Below are positions 12,070-21,016 of a DNA stretch of 24,225 nt, one piece after another; position 1 is the first letter of the stretch; each line of letters opens with the position of its first letter. Origin of the DNA: Fimisoma sp964619315 (GTDB lineage: Bacteria > Bacillota > Clostridia > Peptostreptococcales > Anaerovoracaceae); assembly GCA_964619315.1 (NCBI GenBank), contig CAZUEH010000018.1:1-24225 (forward strand), read 5' to 3'. The notes below the pieces were generated by a model. It did not search any database. It was not told where the DNA came from and was given only the letters and a program-made list of their open reading frames with translations. Both the position numbers and the translations under genes were made by a program.

Positions 12070-14445
12070 ATGACACTTAAGGATTTACAAATAGGACAAA
12101 CGGCTGTCATTAAAGCTGTTGGTGGCGAAGGGTCACTTAGACAGCATTTTTTGGACATGGGAGTGATACCTGGAGCAGAAATAACCTTGGTTAAATTTGC
12201 ACCAATGGGAGACCCTATGGAGCTTAGAATACATGGATACGAACTTACTTTGCGCCTTGATGATGCAAAGAAGATTGAAGTAGCAGAAAGACTAGGGCCA
12301 GTACCAGCCGAAATTTCTGATGAGGACAGAATAGATATCCGAGACAAAGATAGAAGAGACCGTGAACATCCGGGATTCGGAGAAGATGGTCGTTTTCATG
12401 ATGAGGAAGATGCCGACCCACTACCTAAGGGTACGGAAATCGTCTTTGCTTTGGCAGGAAATCAAAACTCTGGCAAAACCACTTTGTTCAACCAGCTTAC
12501 GGGAGCAAATCAACATGTTGGCAACTTTCCAGGAGTTACTGTTGATAAAAAAAGTGGGGTCATCAAAGGCCACGAAGACGCCCAGGTCATAGATCTGCCG
12601 GGAATATATTCCCTTTCCCCGTATACCAGCGAAGAAATTGTATCGAGACAATTTATCTTAGATGAAAAACCTAACGGCATAATCAATATAGTAGATGCCA
12701 ATAATATAGAAAGAAGTCTTTACTTAACCATGCAGTTGATGGAGCTTGGCGTGCCGATGGTTCTGGCTCTCAACATGATGGACGAAGTTCGCGGAAATGG
12801 CGGAACAGTTTACATCAATGAAATGGAAGCAATGCTTGGAATTCCAGTAGTGCCGATTTCGGCATCTAAGAACGAGGGCATAAACGAACTTGTCGGCCAT
12901 GCGATGCATGTGGCCCAAAATAGGGAAAGACCAGGCAGAACCGACTTCTGTGACAAAGATGAACACGGCGGTGCGGTTCACAGATGTTTACATGGAATAA
13001 TGCACCTTATAGAAGATCACGCTAAGGCGGCAGGCATTCCTGTAAGATTTGCTGCCAGCAAACTTACTGAGGGAGACCAGATGACCTTAGAGGCACTAAA
13101 CCTTAGCGACAATGAAAAAGAAATGATCGAACATATAATATGTCAGATGGAAGAGGAAAGAGGCCTTGACCGTTCAGCGGCCATGGCAGACATGAGATTT
13201 GCGTTTATTCAGAAGCTTTGCAAAAGCACTGTGGTTAAACCTAAGGAAAGCAAAGAGCATGAAAAAAGCCGCAAAATCGACCAAGTCCTAACTGGCAAAT
13301 ATACAGCAATCCCTTTCTTTGTCGGAATAATGGCCATTATATTTTGGCTAACTTTCAATGTTATAGGGGCATGGATGCAAGGGGTGCTAGAATCAGGCAT
13401 TGATGCATTGACCGTGCAGGTTGACAGCTGGTTAACCCAAATCAATGTTAACGAAACCCTCCACTCGCTTGTAGTAGACGGCGTGTTTAATGGAGTGGGC
13501 AGCGTGCTCAGTTTCATTCCTATAATAGTAACTCTATTCTTCTTCTTATCATTGCTGGAGGATAGTGGTTACATGGCGAGAATTGCTTTCGTGATGGACA
13601 AATTGCTTAGAAAGATTGGACTTTCGGGGCGAAGCATCGTGCCTATGCTCATAGGTTTTGGCTGTACAGTGCCGGGAGTAATGGCGAGCAGAACGTTACC
13701 GTCGGCTAGAGACCGAATAATGACCATAATGCTAACTCCATTTATGAGCTGCACAGCGAAGTTGCCTATATATGGGTTCTTCACAGCTGCGTTTTTCCCA
13801 GGAAAAGGTGGCCTAATAATGGTGGGACTGTACTTTACGGGAATCATAGTAGGCATATTAGTGGCCTTGATTTCTAAGAGCTTTATATTCAAGGGTGAAG
13901 CAGTGCCATTTGTAATGGAACTGCCAAATTATAGAATGCCGGGGCTTAAGAACGTAGCCCGCCTTTTGTGGGACAAGGCCAAGGACTTTTTGCAGAGGGC
14001 CTTTACTGTAATATTTATCGCATCCATAGTCGTTTGGGCGTTACAAACTTTCGACTTCAAGTTGGACATAGTTGAAGATTCTCACACCAGTATGCTAGCA
14101 ATTATTGCAGGATTTATCGCTCCAATATTTGGACCTTTGGGCTTTGGCAACTGGAAAATCTCAACGGCTCTTATCGCAGGATTCATGGCTAAGGAAAGCG
14201 TAGTCTCTACTCTATCTGTTTTGATAGGTGCGACAGGAGACGTAACTGACATTATTAGCCCGTTGTCAGCGATTTGCTTATTAGTATTCTGCCTTCTTTA
14301 TACTCCTTGCGTTGCCGCAGTTGCAGCAATCAAGAGAGAACTAGGTGGCAAATGGGCCTTTGGCATCGTAGTCAGTCAATGTGCCATAGCGTGGCTCTGC
14401 GCCTTTATAGTTCGACTTATCGGACTGGCATTAGGAATGGCGTAA
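12070..14445 (+). CDS. feoB: FeoA-FeoB fusion, ferrous iron transporter
   Basis: This 791-residue protein joins a FeoA SH3-like domain (residues 1-75; LKDLQIGQTAVIKAV...LRLDDAKKIEV) to FeoB through an acidic, arginine-rich linker (about 80-120). The GTPase domain has G1 GNQNSGKT (130-137), G3 DLPG (175-178), G4 NMMD (235-238) and G5 SAS (264-266). A helical guanine-dissociation-inhibitor region and the polytopic core follow, with the two Gate-like segments (IPMLIGFGCTVPGVMASR and LLYTPCVAAVAAIKRE, each with a conserved cysteine). It imports Fe2+ across the membrane. Such fusions are known in Firmicutes. No FeoC or Fur-type box was recognised. A strong terminator follows, so it ends its unit. 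Confidence 0.95.
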   Translation: MTLKDLQIGQTAVIKAVGGEGSLRQHFLDMGVIPGAEITLVKFAPMGDPMELRIHGYELTLRLDDAKKIEVAERLGPVPAEISDEDRIDIRDKDRRDREHPGFGEDGRFHDEEDADPLPKGTEIVFALAGNQNSGKTTLFNQLTGANQHVGNFPGVTVDKKSGVIKGHEDAQVIDLPGIYSLSPYTSEEIVSRQFILDEKPNGIINIVDANNIERSLYLTMQLMELGVPMVLALNMMDEVRGNGGTVYINEMEAMLGIPVVPISASKNEGINELVGHAMHVAQNRERPGRTDFCDKDEHGGAVHRCLHGIMHLIEDHAKAAGIPVRFAASKLTEGDQMTLEALNLSDNEKEMIEHIICQMEEERGLDRSAAMADMRFAFIQKLCKSTVVKPKESKEHEKSRKIDQVLTGKYTAIPFFVGIMAIIFWLTFNVIGAWMQGVLESGIDALTVQVDSWLTQINVNETLHSLVVDGVFNGVGSVLSFIPIIVTLFFFLSLLEDSGYMARIAFVMDKLLRKIGLSGRSIVPMLIGFGCTVPGVMASRTLPSARDRIMTIMLTPFMSCTAKLPIYGFFTAAFFPGKGGLIMVGLYFTGIIVGILVALISKSFIFKGEAVPFVMELPNYRMPGLKNVARLLWDKAKDFLQRAFTVIFIASIVVWALQTFDFKLDIVEDSHTSMLAIIAGFIAPIFGPLGFGNWKISTALIAGFMAKESVVSTLSVLIGATGDVTDIISPLSAICLLVFCLLYTPCVAAVAAIKRELGGKWAFGIVVSQCAIAWLCAFIVRLIGLALGMA

Positions 14446-14469
14446 TCAATCATAAAACTTTAAGACGAG

Positions 14470-14511
14470 GTGACTTGGAACTTTTAACAAAAAGTGCCAA
14501 GTCACTTTTTT
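14470..14511 (+). terminator. Rho-independent terminator after feoB
   Basis: GTGACTTGG-A-ACTTT (14470-14484) pairs with AAAGT-G-CCAAGTCAC (14491-14505), with one mismatch and a 6-nt loop, followed by TTTTTT. Confidence 0.9.
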
Positions 14512-14560
14512 GTGCCCTTGGCGCCTACTCGGGCTTAGGGAAAAAAGCTGTGACGAAAGG

Positions 14561-14607
14561 ATTTGCGACCGCCGTAAGGTGAACTGCCGCAATTTGCGAC
14601 CGCCGTA
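14561..14607. repeat. 16-bp direct repeat, 31-bp period
   Basis: ATTTGCGACCGCCGTA occurs at 14561-14576 and again at 14592-14607. The second copy runs straight into the left arm of the first 41-bp array unit. The offset of 31 bp equals the arm-to-arm distance inside each array unit. Confidence 0.7.
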
Positions 14608-15007
14608 TACTCGAATCGAGTGAAAGCACCAGTTCGAGTGGCTGGTCGTATACTCGTTTGGTTCAAAAAAGGCGATTCGAGTGGTTAGGTGTATACTCGT
14701 TTGCTCAAAAAAACACCATTCGAGTATACGAAATTCTATCTAACGCACCTTGACGCACTCAGAACCGCGGGATTCGTATACTCGCTTCACCTAAAAATAC
14801 GATTTCGAGTATATAAATCTGAGCGAATCCGACCCTCAGACTCTCTCACGTGCAAAAAACGTATACTCGTTTTGAGAAAAAAGGGTGAATCGAGTGGCTG
14901 GTCGTATACTCATTCGGGTCAAAAGAGGCGATTCGAGTATACGAAATTGACGAGCCAAAGGGAATGCGTATACTCATTTGGCTCAAAAAAGACAGTTCGA
15001 GTATACG
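14604..15007. repeat. Array of seven 41-bp inverted-repeat units
   Basis: Units start at 14604, 14647, 14690, 14775, 14860, 14903 and 14967. Each has a 10-bp left arm (CGTATACTCG, with CTCA in the last two and a T start in the third), exactly 21 bp of centre, and a 10-bp right arm. The centre tends to TTTGGYTCAAAAAAGGCGATT with variation (N21). Right arms are CGAGTATACG or CGAGTATATA in units 3, 4, 6 and 7, giving a 9-10 bp stem. They are CGAGTGGCTG or CGAGTGGTTA in units 1, 2 and 5, which are followed by the next unit after just 2 bp. The array is therefore a trimer, monomer, dimer and monomer. An open frame across the array (14689-15081) only reflects the repeats and is not a gene. Confidence 0.85.
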
Positions 15008-15034
15008 ACCCCCATCATATAAAGACGATTGACC

Positions 15035-15117
15035 AGCGACTATGGTCGCTTCTCAACCACTCCCTCAAAATCTCAATTTGATGACTAGCCCGGCTACACC
15101 AACGCAGGGATTGAGGG
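15035..15117. other. Gene-free interval with two inverted repeats
   Basis: AGCGAC-tatg-GTCGCT (15035-15050) is a perfect small hairpin, and CCCTCAA (15062-15068) pairs with TTGAGGG (15111-15117). From here to the hutH promoter at 15281 no gene, known RNA or repeat was recognised. Confidence 0.35.
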
Positions 15118-15280
15118 TCTCATAACTCTCATTTCATGGTTGTGAATAAAACATGTATATAGCCTGATAATTTTGCATAAAGAGTATAAAAATGGCTAAT
15201 GCAGAGTGGAGTTTCTTAGAAATGGTTGATTGAAAAGATAGACTGCCAAAAAACTAGTCAATTCAACAGTTTAAGGAAAA

Positions 15281-15309
15281 GTGACATAGTGGTCACTAAT
15301 TTGTATACA
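15281..15309 (+). promoter_or_regulatory. Candidate hut operon promoter with overlapping operator
   Basis: GTGACA (15281-15286) and TATACA (15304-15309) are 17 bp apart. The inverted repeat AGTGAC-N6-GTCACT (15280-15297) covers the -35 and spacer, where a repressor would be expected. GTATAC followed by GATACA (15303-15321) adds a second imperfect dyad. The transcript would have a leader of about 220 nt before hutH. A second AT-rich -10-like palindrome (ATATAATATTATAT, 15459-15472) could be an alternative start. Confidence 0.4.
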
Positions 15310-15373
15310 TAATTTGATACACTTTTATAAGTGAAAACATCGATTTACTGCTCTAAAGCGGCAAATTTAAAAG

Positions 15374-15393
15374 AGGTTTTTTGGCAAAAAAAC
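15374..15393 (+). repeat. Hairpin in the hut leader
   Basis: GGTTTTTT and AAAAAACC pair perfectly around GGCA-type loop sequence within the long hut leader. It has no terminator T-run. A regulatory role is not shown. Confidence 0.3.
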
Positions 15394-15537
15394 CGTCAAA
15401 ATCCACCGAAAATAGCCAAATACAGAGCAAAAGAGATGGAAAAAAAGTCAAAAAACCTATATAATATTATATATGAGAAAATATGTGAGAAACCGCATAT
15501 TTATTCACGATACGGGCAGAAGAATGGAGAACAAATT

Positions 15538-17079
15538 ATGGGTGTATTAATAAATGGAAGGGATTTAACAGTAGAAGAAGTTATTCGTGTTTGTCGTGAA
15601 GACGAAGAAGTGGTACTAACATCTGAAGCTGTATCCAATGTAAACAAGGCAAGAGAATATATAGAAAAAAAGCTTGATGAGAAAGCAATCATTTATGGAT
15701 TGACGACTGGGTTTGGCAAGTTTTCCAATATTGTGATTTCTACAGAGCAAGCGGAGGAACTTCAAAGGAATCTGATTATTAGTCATACATGTGCTATGGG
15801 AGAGGCTTACCCAAGGCGAGATGTGAGAGCGGCGATGTTGCTTCGCTGCAATGCGCTAGCTAGAGGCAATTCAGGAATAAGGATTCAAACCCTTCAAACA
15901 CTAATCGATATGTTAAACAAAGGAGTTCATCCAGTAATTCCGCAGAAGGGTTCACTTGGTGCATCGGGGGATTTGGCACCATTGTCCCACATAGCGTTAG
16001 GCCTTATAGGCGAGGGAAAAGTCGAATATAAGGGCCAGATTATGGAGGCCAAGATTGCTATGGAGAAAGCAGGAATTGAGCCTGTGGCGTTAGAAGCGAA
16101 AGAAGGCTTGGCTCTAAACAACGGCACTCAAATGCTGACAGGAGTTGGCTTAAATGTGCTGTGGGATGCTATGAGCTTGCAAAAGGTATCTGATATAGCT
16201 TGTGCCATGACTGGGGAAGCTCTTCATGCGATTAAAAAGGCTTACGACCACAAGATTCACGATTTGAGAGGACATCTTGGGCAGATAGAATCTGCGGAGA
16301 ATTTGCGTACTCTTTTGGACGGATCTAGCAATGCATTAGACTTGCAGGAATCTAAAGTGCAAGACGCCTATACACTAAGATGTGCACCTCAGGTGCATGG
16401 AGCATCGAGAGATTCAATACGATACGCATATGAAATGATCTCCCGTGAAATCAATGCAGTAACAGATAACCCGATAGTTTTCCCAGATGATGATGAGGTA
16501 ATAAGTGGAGGTAATTTCCACGGACAACCTATGGCGTTGACCTTTGACTTTTTGAAGATTGCCATTTCTGAGTTGGCAAATATTTCCGAGCGAAGAACAG
16601 AAAGACTTGTTAACCCGGCGCTATCCGAAGGACTGCCAGCATTTCTTACTAAGCACGGCGGAGTTTGCTCAGGCTTTATGATTGCCCAATATGCAGCGGC
16701 ATCAATGGTTTCGGAGAACAAGGTTTATGACCACCCAGCCAGTGTGGATTCAATTCCATCATCAGCCAATCAAGAAGACCATGTGTCAATGGGCGCGACT
16801 TCTGCAAGAACGGCTGCCATGGTTATGGACAATGCACAAAAGGTAATAGGAATAGAGCTTGCGGCGGCAGCTCAAGCAATCTGGCTTAGAGAAGAAATAG
16901 GGGAGCAAGGAATACAAAATTTAGCCCCTGCAACCAAAGCGGCATATGATTACATCAGGACTGTTTCAGACCCTGTTGAAAGAGATATAATAATGCACGA
17001 CGAACTTGTAAAGTTTGATGAAATGATTAAAAATGACGAGTTGCTAAATGCTGTCGAAAAAGTAGTCAATTTAAAATAA
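15538..17079 (+). CDS. hutH: Histidine ammonia-lyase (histidase)
   Basis: This 513-residue cytoplasmic enzyme converts L-histidine to trans-urocanate and ammonia. The motif GSLGASGDLAPLSH contains Ala142-Ser143-Gly144, which cyclise to the MIO prosthetic group at the same position as in characterised histidases. Tyr53 lies in the YGLTTGFGKF loop, and the QDAYTLRCAPQVHG and QEDHVSMGA blocks are also present. The ATG at 15538 has GGAGA 7 nt upstream. The same frame stays open upstream to a GTG at 15331, but that 69-codon extension is A-rich, lies in the leader and has no counterpart in the family. It is first of five hut genes, with the next start 14 bp downstream. Confidence 0.95.
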   Translation: MGVLINGRDLTVEEVIRVCREDEEVVLTSEAVSNVNKAREYIEKKLDEKAIIYGLTTGFGKFSNIVISTEQAEELQRNLIISHTCAMGEAYPRRDVRAAMLLRCNALARGNSGIRIQTLQTLIDMLNKGVHPVIPQKGSLGASGDLAPLSHIALGLIGEGKVEYKGQIMEAKIAMEKAGIEPVALEAKEGLALNNGTQMLTGVGLNVLWDAMSLQKVSDIACAMTGEALHAIKKAYDHKIHDLRGHLGQIESAENLRTLLDGSSNALDLQESKVQDAYTLRCAPQVHGASRDSIRYAYEMISREINAVTDNPIVFPDDDEVISGGNFHGQPMALTFDFLKIAISELANISERRTERLVNPALSEGLPAFLTKHGGVCSGFMIAQYAAASMVSENKVYDHPASVDSIPSSANQEDHVSMGATSARTAAMVMDNAQKVIGIELAAAAQAIWLREEIGEQGIQNLAPATKAAYDYIRTVSDPVERDIIMHDELVKFDEMIKNDELLNAVEKVVNLK

Positions 17080-17093
17080 AAGGAGGACATTTG

Positions 17094-19118
17094 ATGTTAG
17101 ATAATAAAAGTATAAGCAATGCTATGACAATAAAATTGGATAACGAATATCCAGAATATCCCGAGTTTCAAGATGGCATCAGGAGGGCTCCAGACAGAGG
17201 ATTTAGATTGACAAAAGAGCAAACTAAGATTGCCCTAAAAAATGCACTTCGCTATGTGCCAGAAGAACTTCACGAAAAGTTGGCACCAGAGTTTATGGAA
17301 GAGCTAACAACAAGAGGCAGAATATATGCTTATAGATACAGACCGACTGAGAGAATTTATGGCAAGCCTGTTGAGGAATACAAAGGCAAGTGCTTGGCAG
17401 GAAAAGCTTTTCAGGTAATGATTGATAACAACCTTGACTTCGAAGTAGCTCTTTATCCATACGAGTTGGTTACATATGGGGAGACCGGTCAGGTTTGCCA
17501 AAACTGGCTCCAATATAGACTGCTCAAAAAATATCTTGAAGAATTGACAGAAGACCAAACTCTTGTAGTCGAATCTGGACATCCATTAGGGTTGTTCCCG
17601 TCAAAACCTACGGCACCAAGAGTAATAATAACTAACTCTATGATGATAGGTATGTATGATAACCTTGATGATTGGGAAATCGCCGAGGAAATGGGTGTTG
17701 CCAACTATGGACAAATGACCGCTGGAGGCTGGATGTACATAGGACCACAAGGAATTGTTCATGGTACATTTAATACAATCCTAAATGCAGGAAGAAAATA
17801 TCTTGGAATTTCTGAGCAGGGCGACCTAAAGGGACATACATTTGTCTCTTCTGGATTAGGCGGCATGAGTGGCGCACAACCAAAGGCGGCTAATATAGCG
17901 GGAGCGGTTGGAATATTTGCGGAGGTGGATCTTTCCAGAATCGAAACCAGACACGACCAAGGCTGGGTCGACGTTATCATGGATGATCTTGATCAAGTGT
18001 TTACGCTGGCTTCACAAAAGATAAAGGCCAAGGAAAGTATTTCTATAGCCTATCACGGCAATATCGTTGAACTTCTTGAAGCAGCAGTAGAAAAGAACTT
18101 TAGTATAGATCTTTTGTCAGACCAGACATCATGTCACAATGTGTATAATGGCGGATACTGTCCGGTAGATATGACATTTGATGAGAGAACGAAACTTCTT
18201 CATGATGACAGAGATTTGTTCTGCAAAAAGGTGGATGAAACCCTTAGAAGACATTACGATGCCATAAAAGGATTGACCGAAAAGGGAACATATTTCTTCG
18301 ATTACGGCAACTCGTTTATGAAAGCAATGTATGACGCAGGTATAAAGGAAATTTCCAAAAACGGATACGACGACAAAGATGGATTTATTTGGCCGTCTTA
18401 TGTGGAAGATATTATGGGGCCAGTGTTGTTTGACTACGGATATGGGCCTTTTAGATGGGTTTGTTTATCAAGAAAACCAGAGGACCTTGATACTACTGAT
18501 AAGGCTGCAATGGACTGCATAGATCCAAATAGAAGAGCACAAGACAGAGACAACTGGGCATGGATAAGAGATGCTAAAGAAAACAAAATGGTTGTAGGCA
18601 CCCAGGCTAGAATTCTCTATCAAGACGCAGAGGGAAGAACGAAGATTGCCCTTAAGTTCAATGAACTTGTAAGAGAGGGCAAAGTTGGTCCAATAATGCT
18701 GGGAAGAGATCATCATGATGTTTCTGGCACAGACTCCCCGTTTAGAGAAACTTCTAATATAAAAGATGGCTCCAACGTAATGGCCGACATGGCTGTTCAG
18801 TGCTTTGCGGGTAATGCGGCAAGAGGCATGTCACTGTGCGCACTTCATAATGGAGGCGGAGTAGGAATTGGCAAATCGATAAATGGTGGGTTCGGCCTGC
18901 TTTTAGACGGAAGCGAAAGAACTGATGAGATAATCAAATCAGCTATGATGTGGGACGTAATGGGCGGAGTTGCCAGAAGAAACTGGGCAAGAAACGAAAA
19001 CGCTTTGTCCACATCTGTTGAATACAACAAAAACTATCAAGGCAAAGGACATATAACCATTCCTTATCTGGCAGATGAAAATCTGGTAGAGGGCATGATA
19101 GATAAGTTTATGAAATAG
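17094..19118 (+). CDS. hutU: Urocanate hydratase (urocanase)
   Basis: This 674-residue NAD+-dependent enzyme converts urocanate to 4-imidazolone-5-propionate, the second step of histidine breakdown. Family blocks include YGQMTAGGWMYIGPQG at 205-220, the glycine-rich SGLGGMSGAQPKAANIAGAV NAD-binding region, and HNGGGVGIGKSINGG near the C-terminus. It is about 100 residues longer than the proteobacterial and Bacillus enzymes, with extra sequence at the N-terminus and in the C-terminal half, as expected of the long urocanase variant in anaerobic Firmicutes. ATG at 17094 is 7 nt from AGGAGG; the in-frame TTG at 17091 is too close. hutI follows after 9 bp. Confidence 0.93.
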   Translation: MLDNKSISNAMTIKLDNEYPEYPEFQDGIRRAPDRGFRLTKEQTKIALKNALRYVPEELHEKLAPEFMEELTTRGRIYAYRYRPTERIYGKPVEEYKGKCLAGKAFQVMIDNNLDFEVALYPYELVTYGETGQVCQNWLQYRLLKKYLEELTEDQTLVVESGHPLGLFPSKPTAPRVIITNSMMIGMYDNLDDWEIAEEMGVANYGQMTAGGWMYIGPQGIVHGTFNTILNAGRKYLGISEQGDLKGHTFVSSGLGGMSGAQPKAANIAGAVGIFAEVDLSRIETRHDQGWVDVIMDDLDQVFTLASQKIKAKESISIAYHGNIVELLEAAVEKNFSIDLLSDQTSCHNVYNGGYCPVDMTFDERTKLLHDDRDLFCKKVDETLRRHYDAIKGLTEKGTYFFDYGNSFMKAMYDAGIKEISKNGYDDKDGFIWPSYVEDIMGPVLFDYGYGPFRWVCLSRKPEDLDTTDKAAMDCIDPNRRAQDRDNWAWIRDAKENKMVVGTQARILYQDAEGRTKIALKFNELVREGKVGPIMLGRDHHDVSGTDSPFRETSNIKDGSNVMADMAVQCFAGNAARGMSLCALHNGGGVGIGKSINGGFGLLLDGSERTDEIIKSAMMWDVMGGVARRNWARNENALSTSVEYNKNYQGKGHITIPYLADENLVEGMIDKFMK

Positions 19119-19127
19119 GAGAGTGGC

Positions 19128-20366
19128 ATGACCAGAGTATTAGTAAAAAATATAGGGATATTGCAAACTCCGGTAGGGAGCTTTAGCCATAGCGGAAAGG
19201 CTCAAGGAGAAAATCTAAAACTGCAAGATGCAGCGGTTCTAATAGAAGATGGTATAATTGCAGCGATAACTGACGGAGGCAAGCTTCCATGCTCAGAAGC
19301 TGAAGCAGACAAGATTGTGGATGCACAAGGAGGACTTGTGACACCGGGGCTTGTCGAGGGCCATACCCATTTGGTGTTTGGAGGCTATAGGCAAAATGAG
19401 ATTCCACTCAAGCTAAAAGGCGCATCATACCTTGACATACTAAGGGCCGGCGGAGGAATCATGGACACGGTGAAAAAAACAAGAGAGGCTTCTTTTGAAG
19501 AACTGTGCCAAAAAACTGCTGGATTCCTTGATGAAATGATGGGTCTTGGAGTTACAACCTGCGAAGGAAAGAGTGGCTACGGACTGGATCTCGAAACAGA
19601 AGTAAAGATGCTCAAAGTCATGAAGCACCTTACTGATAGTCACCCTATGGACATAGTATCTACCTTTATGCCTGCCCATGCAGTAGAAGAAAAGTGGAAA
19701 GGCAAAGAGGAGGAATACATAAAGCTATGTTGCGAGGAAATGATGCCACATGTTAAGGAGCAAAACCTTGCAGAGTTTGTGGACATATTTGCGGAGGATT
19801 CCGTTTTCAATGTGACTCAAAGCAAAATATATCTTGAAAAAGCTAGAGAGTTAGGCTTTGGATTGAAAATCCATGCTGATGAAATCGAAGCAATAGGTGG
19901 CTCTGTGTTGGCTGGCAAGATGAAGGCTATTTCTGCGGAGCACCTAATCGTAATAGACGATGAGGGCTTGAAGTCCTTGGCAAACGGCGGAACTACAGCT
20001 ATGTGCTTGCCGGGAACATCCTTTTATCTGGGAGCTACATTTGCGCCAGTAAGAAGAATGATAGATGAGTTTGAGATTCCTGTGGCCATTGCCTCGGATT
20101 TCAACCCGGGTTCTTGCCCGTCTCTCAATTTGCAATTTATAATGAATTTGGGATATTTAAAATACAGAATGACTCCTGAAGAAATATTAACAGCGGTAAC
20201 AATAAATCCAGCGTGCGCTATCGATAGAGGCCAAAAGGTAGGAACTTTGGAAGTTGGCAAAGAGGGAGACTTAGTGGTGTGGAATGCACCTAATATGGAA
20301 ATGCTTTGTTACCGATTTGGCTCGAATCTCGTTCGTACCACAATTAAGAAAGGAAGTATAGTTTAA
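19128..20366 (+). CDS. hutI: Imidazolonepropionase
   Basis: This 412-residue cytoplasmic amidohydrolase-fold enzyme hydrolyses imidazolone propionate to N-formimino-L-glutamate. The metal-binding HTH of the amidohydrolase family is at His79 and His81 (GLVEGHTHLVFGG). Later ligands fall in LKIHADEIEAIGG, SAEHLIVID and AIASDFNPGS. Length is normal. TAGGAGAG precedes the ATG. The stop codon overlaps the next start by one base (TAATG), so translation of the cyclodeaminase is probably coupled. Confidence 0.95.
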   Translation: MTRVLVKNIGILQTPVGSFSHSGKAQGENLKLQDAAVLIEDGIIAAITDGGKLPCSEAEADKIVDAQGGLVTPGLVEGHTHLVFGGYRQNEIPLKLKGASYLDILRAGGGIMDTVKKTREASFEELCQKTAGFLDEMMGLGVTTCEGKSGYGLDLETEVKMLKVMKHLTDSHPMDIVSTFMPAHAVEEKWKGKEEEYIKLCCEEMMPHVKEQNLAEFVDIFAEDSVFNVTQSKIYLEKARELGFGLKIHADEIEAIGGSVLAGKMKAISAEHLIVIDDEGLKSLANGGTTAMCLPGTSFYLGATFAPVRRMIDEFEIPVAIASDFNPGSCPSLNLQFIMNLGYLKYRMTPEEILTAVTINPACAIDRGQKVGTLEVGKEGDLVVWNAPNMEMLCYRFGSNLVRTTIKKGSIV

Positions 20367-20989
20367 TGAAGTTAGTTGACATGACAGTAAAAAGTTATTT
20401 GGACGTTTTAAAATCAGATGCACCAGCACCGGGAGGCGGTTCTGTAAGTGCCCTTTCTGCGGCTCAAGGTGCGGCATTGGTTGCAATGGTTTGCGACTTG
20501 ACTATTCCTAAAGAAAAGTTTGCTGAGTACAAAGATTTGTGCCAAGAAACTAAAGACCAAATCTTAGCAATTTACGACGAACTTGTTATCGGAATTGACA
20601 AAGATACAGAGGCATTTAATCAAGTATCTGCTGCTTTCAAACTTCCTAAAGAAAGTGATGAGGATAAGGCGGCGAGAAGCAAAGCTATTCAGGCGGCAAC
20701 TGTATTAGCCACAAAGGTTCCATATGAGACGATGGATCTTTGCCTCAAAGGGCTCGAAACTACAGCTAAAATCGTTGGCAAATCTAATCCAAACGCATCA
20801 TCGGACTTAGGCGTTGCAGCTCTTAATCTGTTAGCAGGAATCAAAGGAGCGTACCTAAATGTAATGATTAACTTGCCAGGAATCAAGGAGGAAAATATAA
20901 AAGATAGCTTTAGTGGTGCCGAATCAATGGTAGACAAAGCAGAAAAATTAGCAGCAAAGATTTATAGCGATGTGCTTGCATCTTTATAG
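20366..20989 (+). CDS. Formiminotetrahydrofolate cyclodeaminase
   Basis: This 207-residue protein matches the C-terminal domain of mammalian FTCD as a stand-alone enzyme. It converts 5-formimino-THF to 5,10-methenyl-THF with release of ammonia. The N-terminal VKSYLDVLKSDAPAPGGGSVSALSAAQGAAL carries the family's PGGGSVSA signature, and GVAALNLLAGIKGAYLNVMINL is the other conserved block. The protein is all-helical. It is named fchA in some Clostridia. Its position between hutI and the formiminotransferase shows that the two FTCD activities are split genes here. Confidence 0.92.
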   Translation: MKLVDMTVKSYLDVLKSDAPAPGGGSVSALSAAQGAALVAMVCDLTIPKEKFAEYKDLCQETKDQILAIYDELVIGIDKDTEAFNQVSAAFKLPKESDEDKAARSKAIQAATVLATKVPYETMDLCLKGLETTAKIVGKSNPNASSDLGVAALNLLAGIKGAYLNVMINLPGIKEENIKDSFSGAESMVDKAEKLAAKIYSDVLASL

Positions 20990-21016
20990 AATATAAAAAT
21001 AAAAGGAGAATGAAAA

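Noticed and set aside
14274..14582. A 102-codon open frame overlapping the end of feoB
   Set aside because: It lies in another frame of a well-supported gene, runs through the terminator and has no family-like sequence.
14604..15007. CRISPR array interpretation of the repeats
   Set aside because: The repeats are inverted pairs of 10 bp with a fixed 21-bp centre, units abut after 2 bp or at gaps of 23-44 bp, and there are no cas genes or unique uniform spacers.
14689..15081. A 130-codon open frame on the + strand across the repeat array
   Set aside because: It has no ribosome binding site, and its peptide just repeats the 41-bp units (VYTR...FEYTK patterns). The open frame is a by-product of the array.
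15086..15144. PGYTNAGIEGLITLISWL reading frame resembling the end of a transposase
   Set aside because: Only about 18 codons after a TAG. The resemblance is too short to support a remnant, and the nucleotides are equally explained by the stem CCCTCAA/TTGAGGG.
15331..15537. A 69-residue N-terminal extension of histidine ammonia-lyase from GTG 15331
   Set aside because: There is no ribosome binding site before it, its composition is A-rich leader-like, and the ATG at 15538 has a good site and gives the normal enzyme length.
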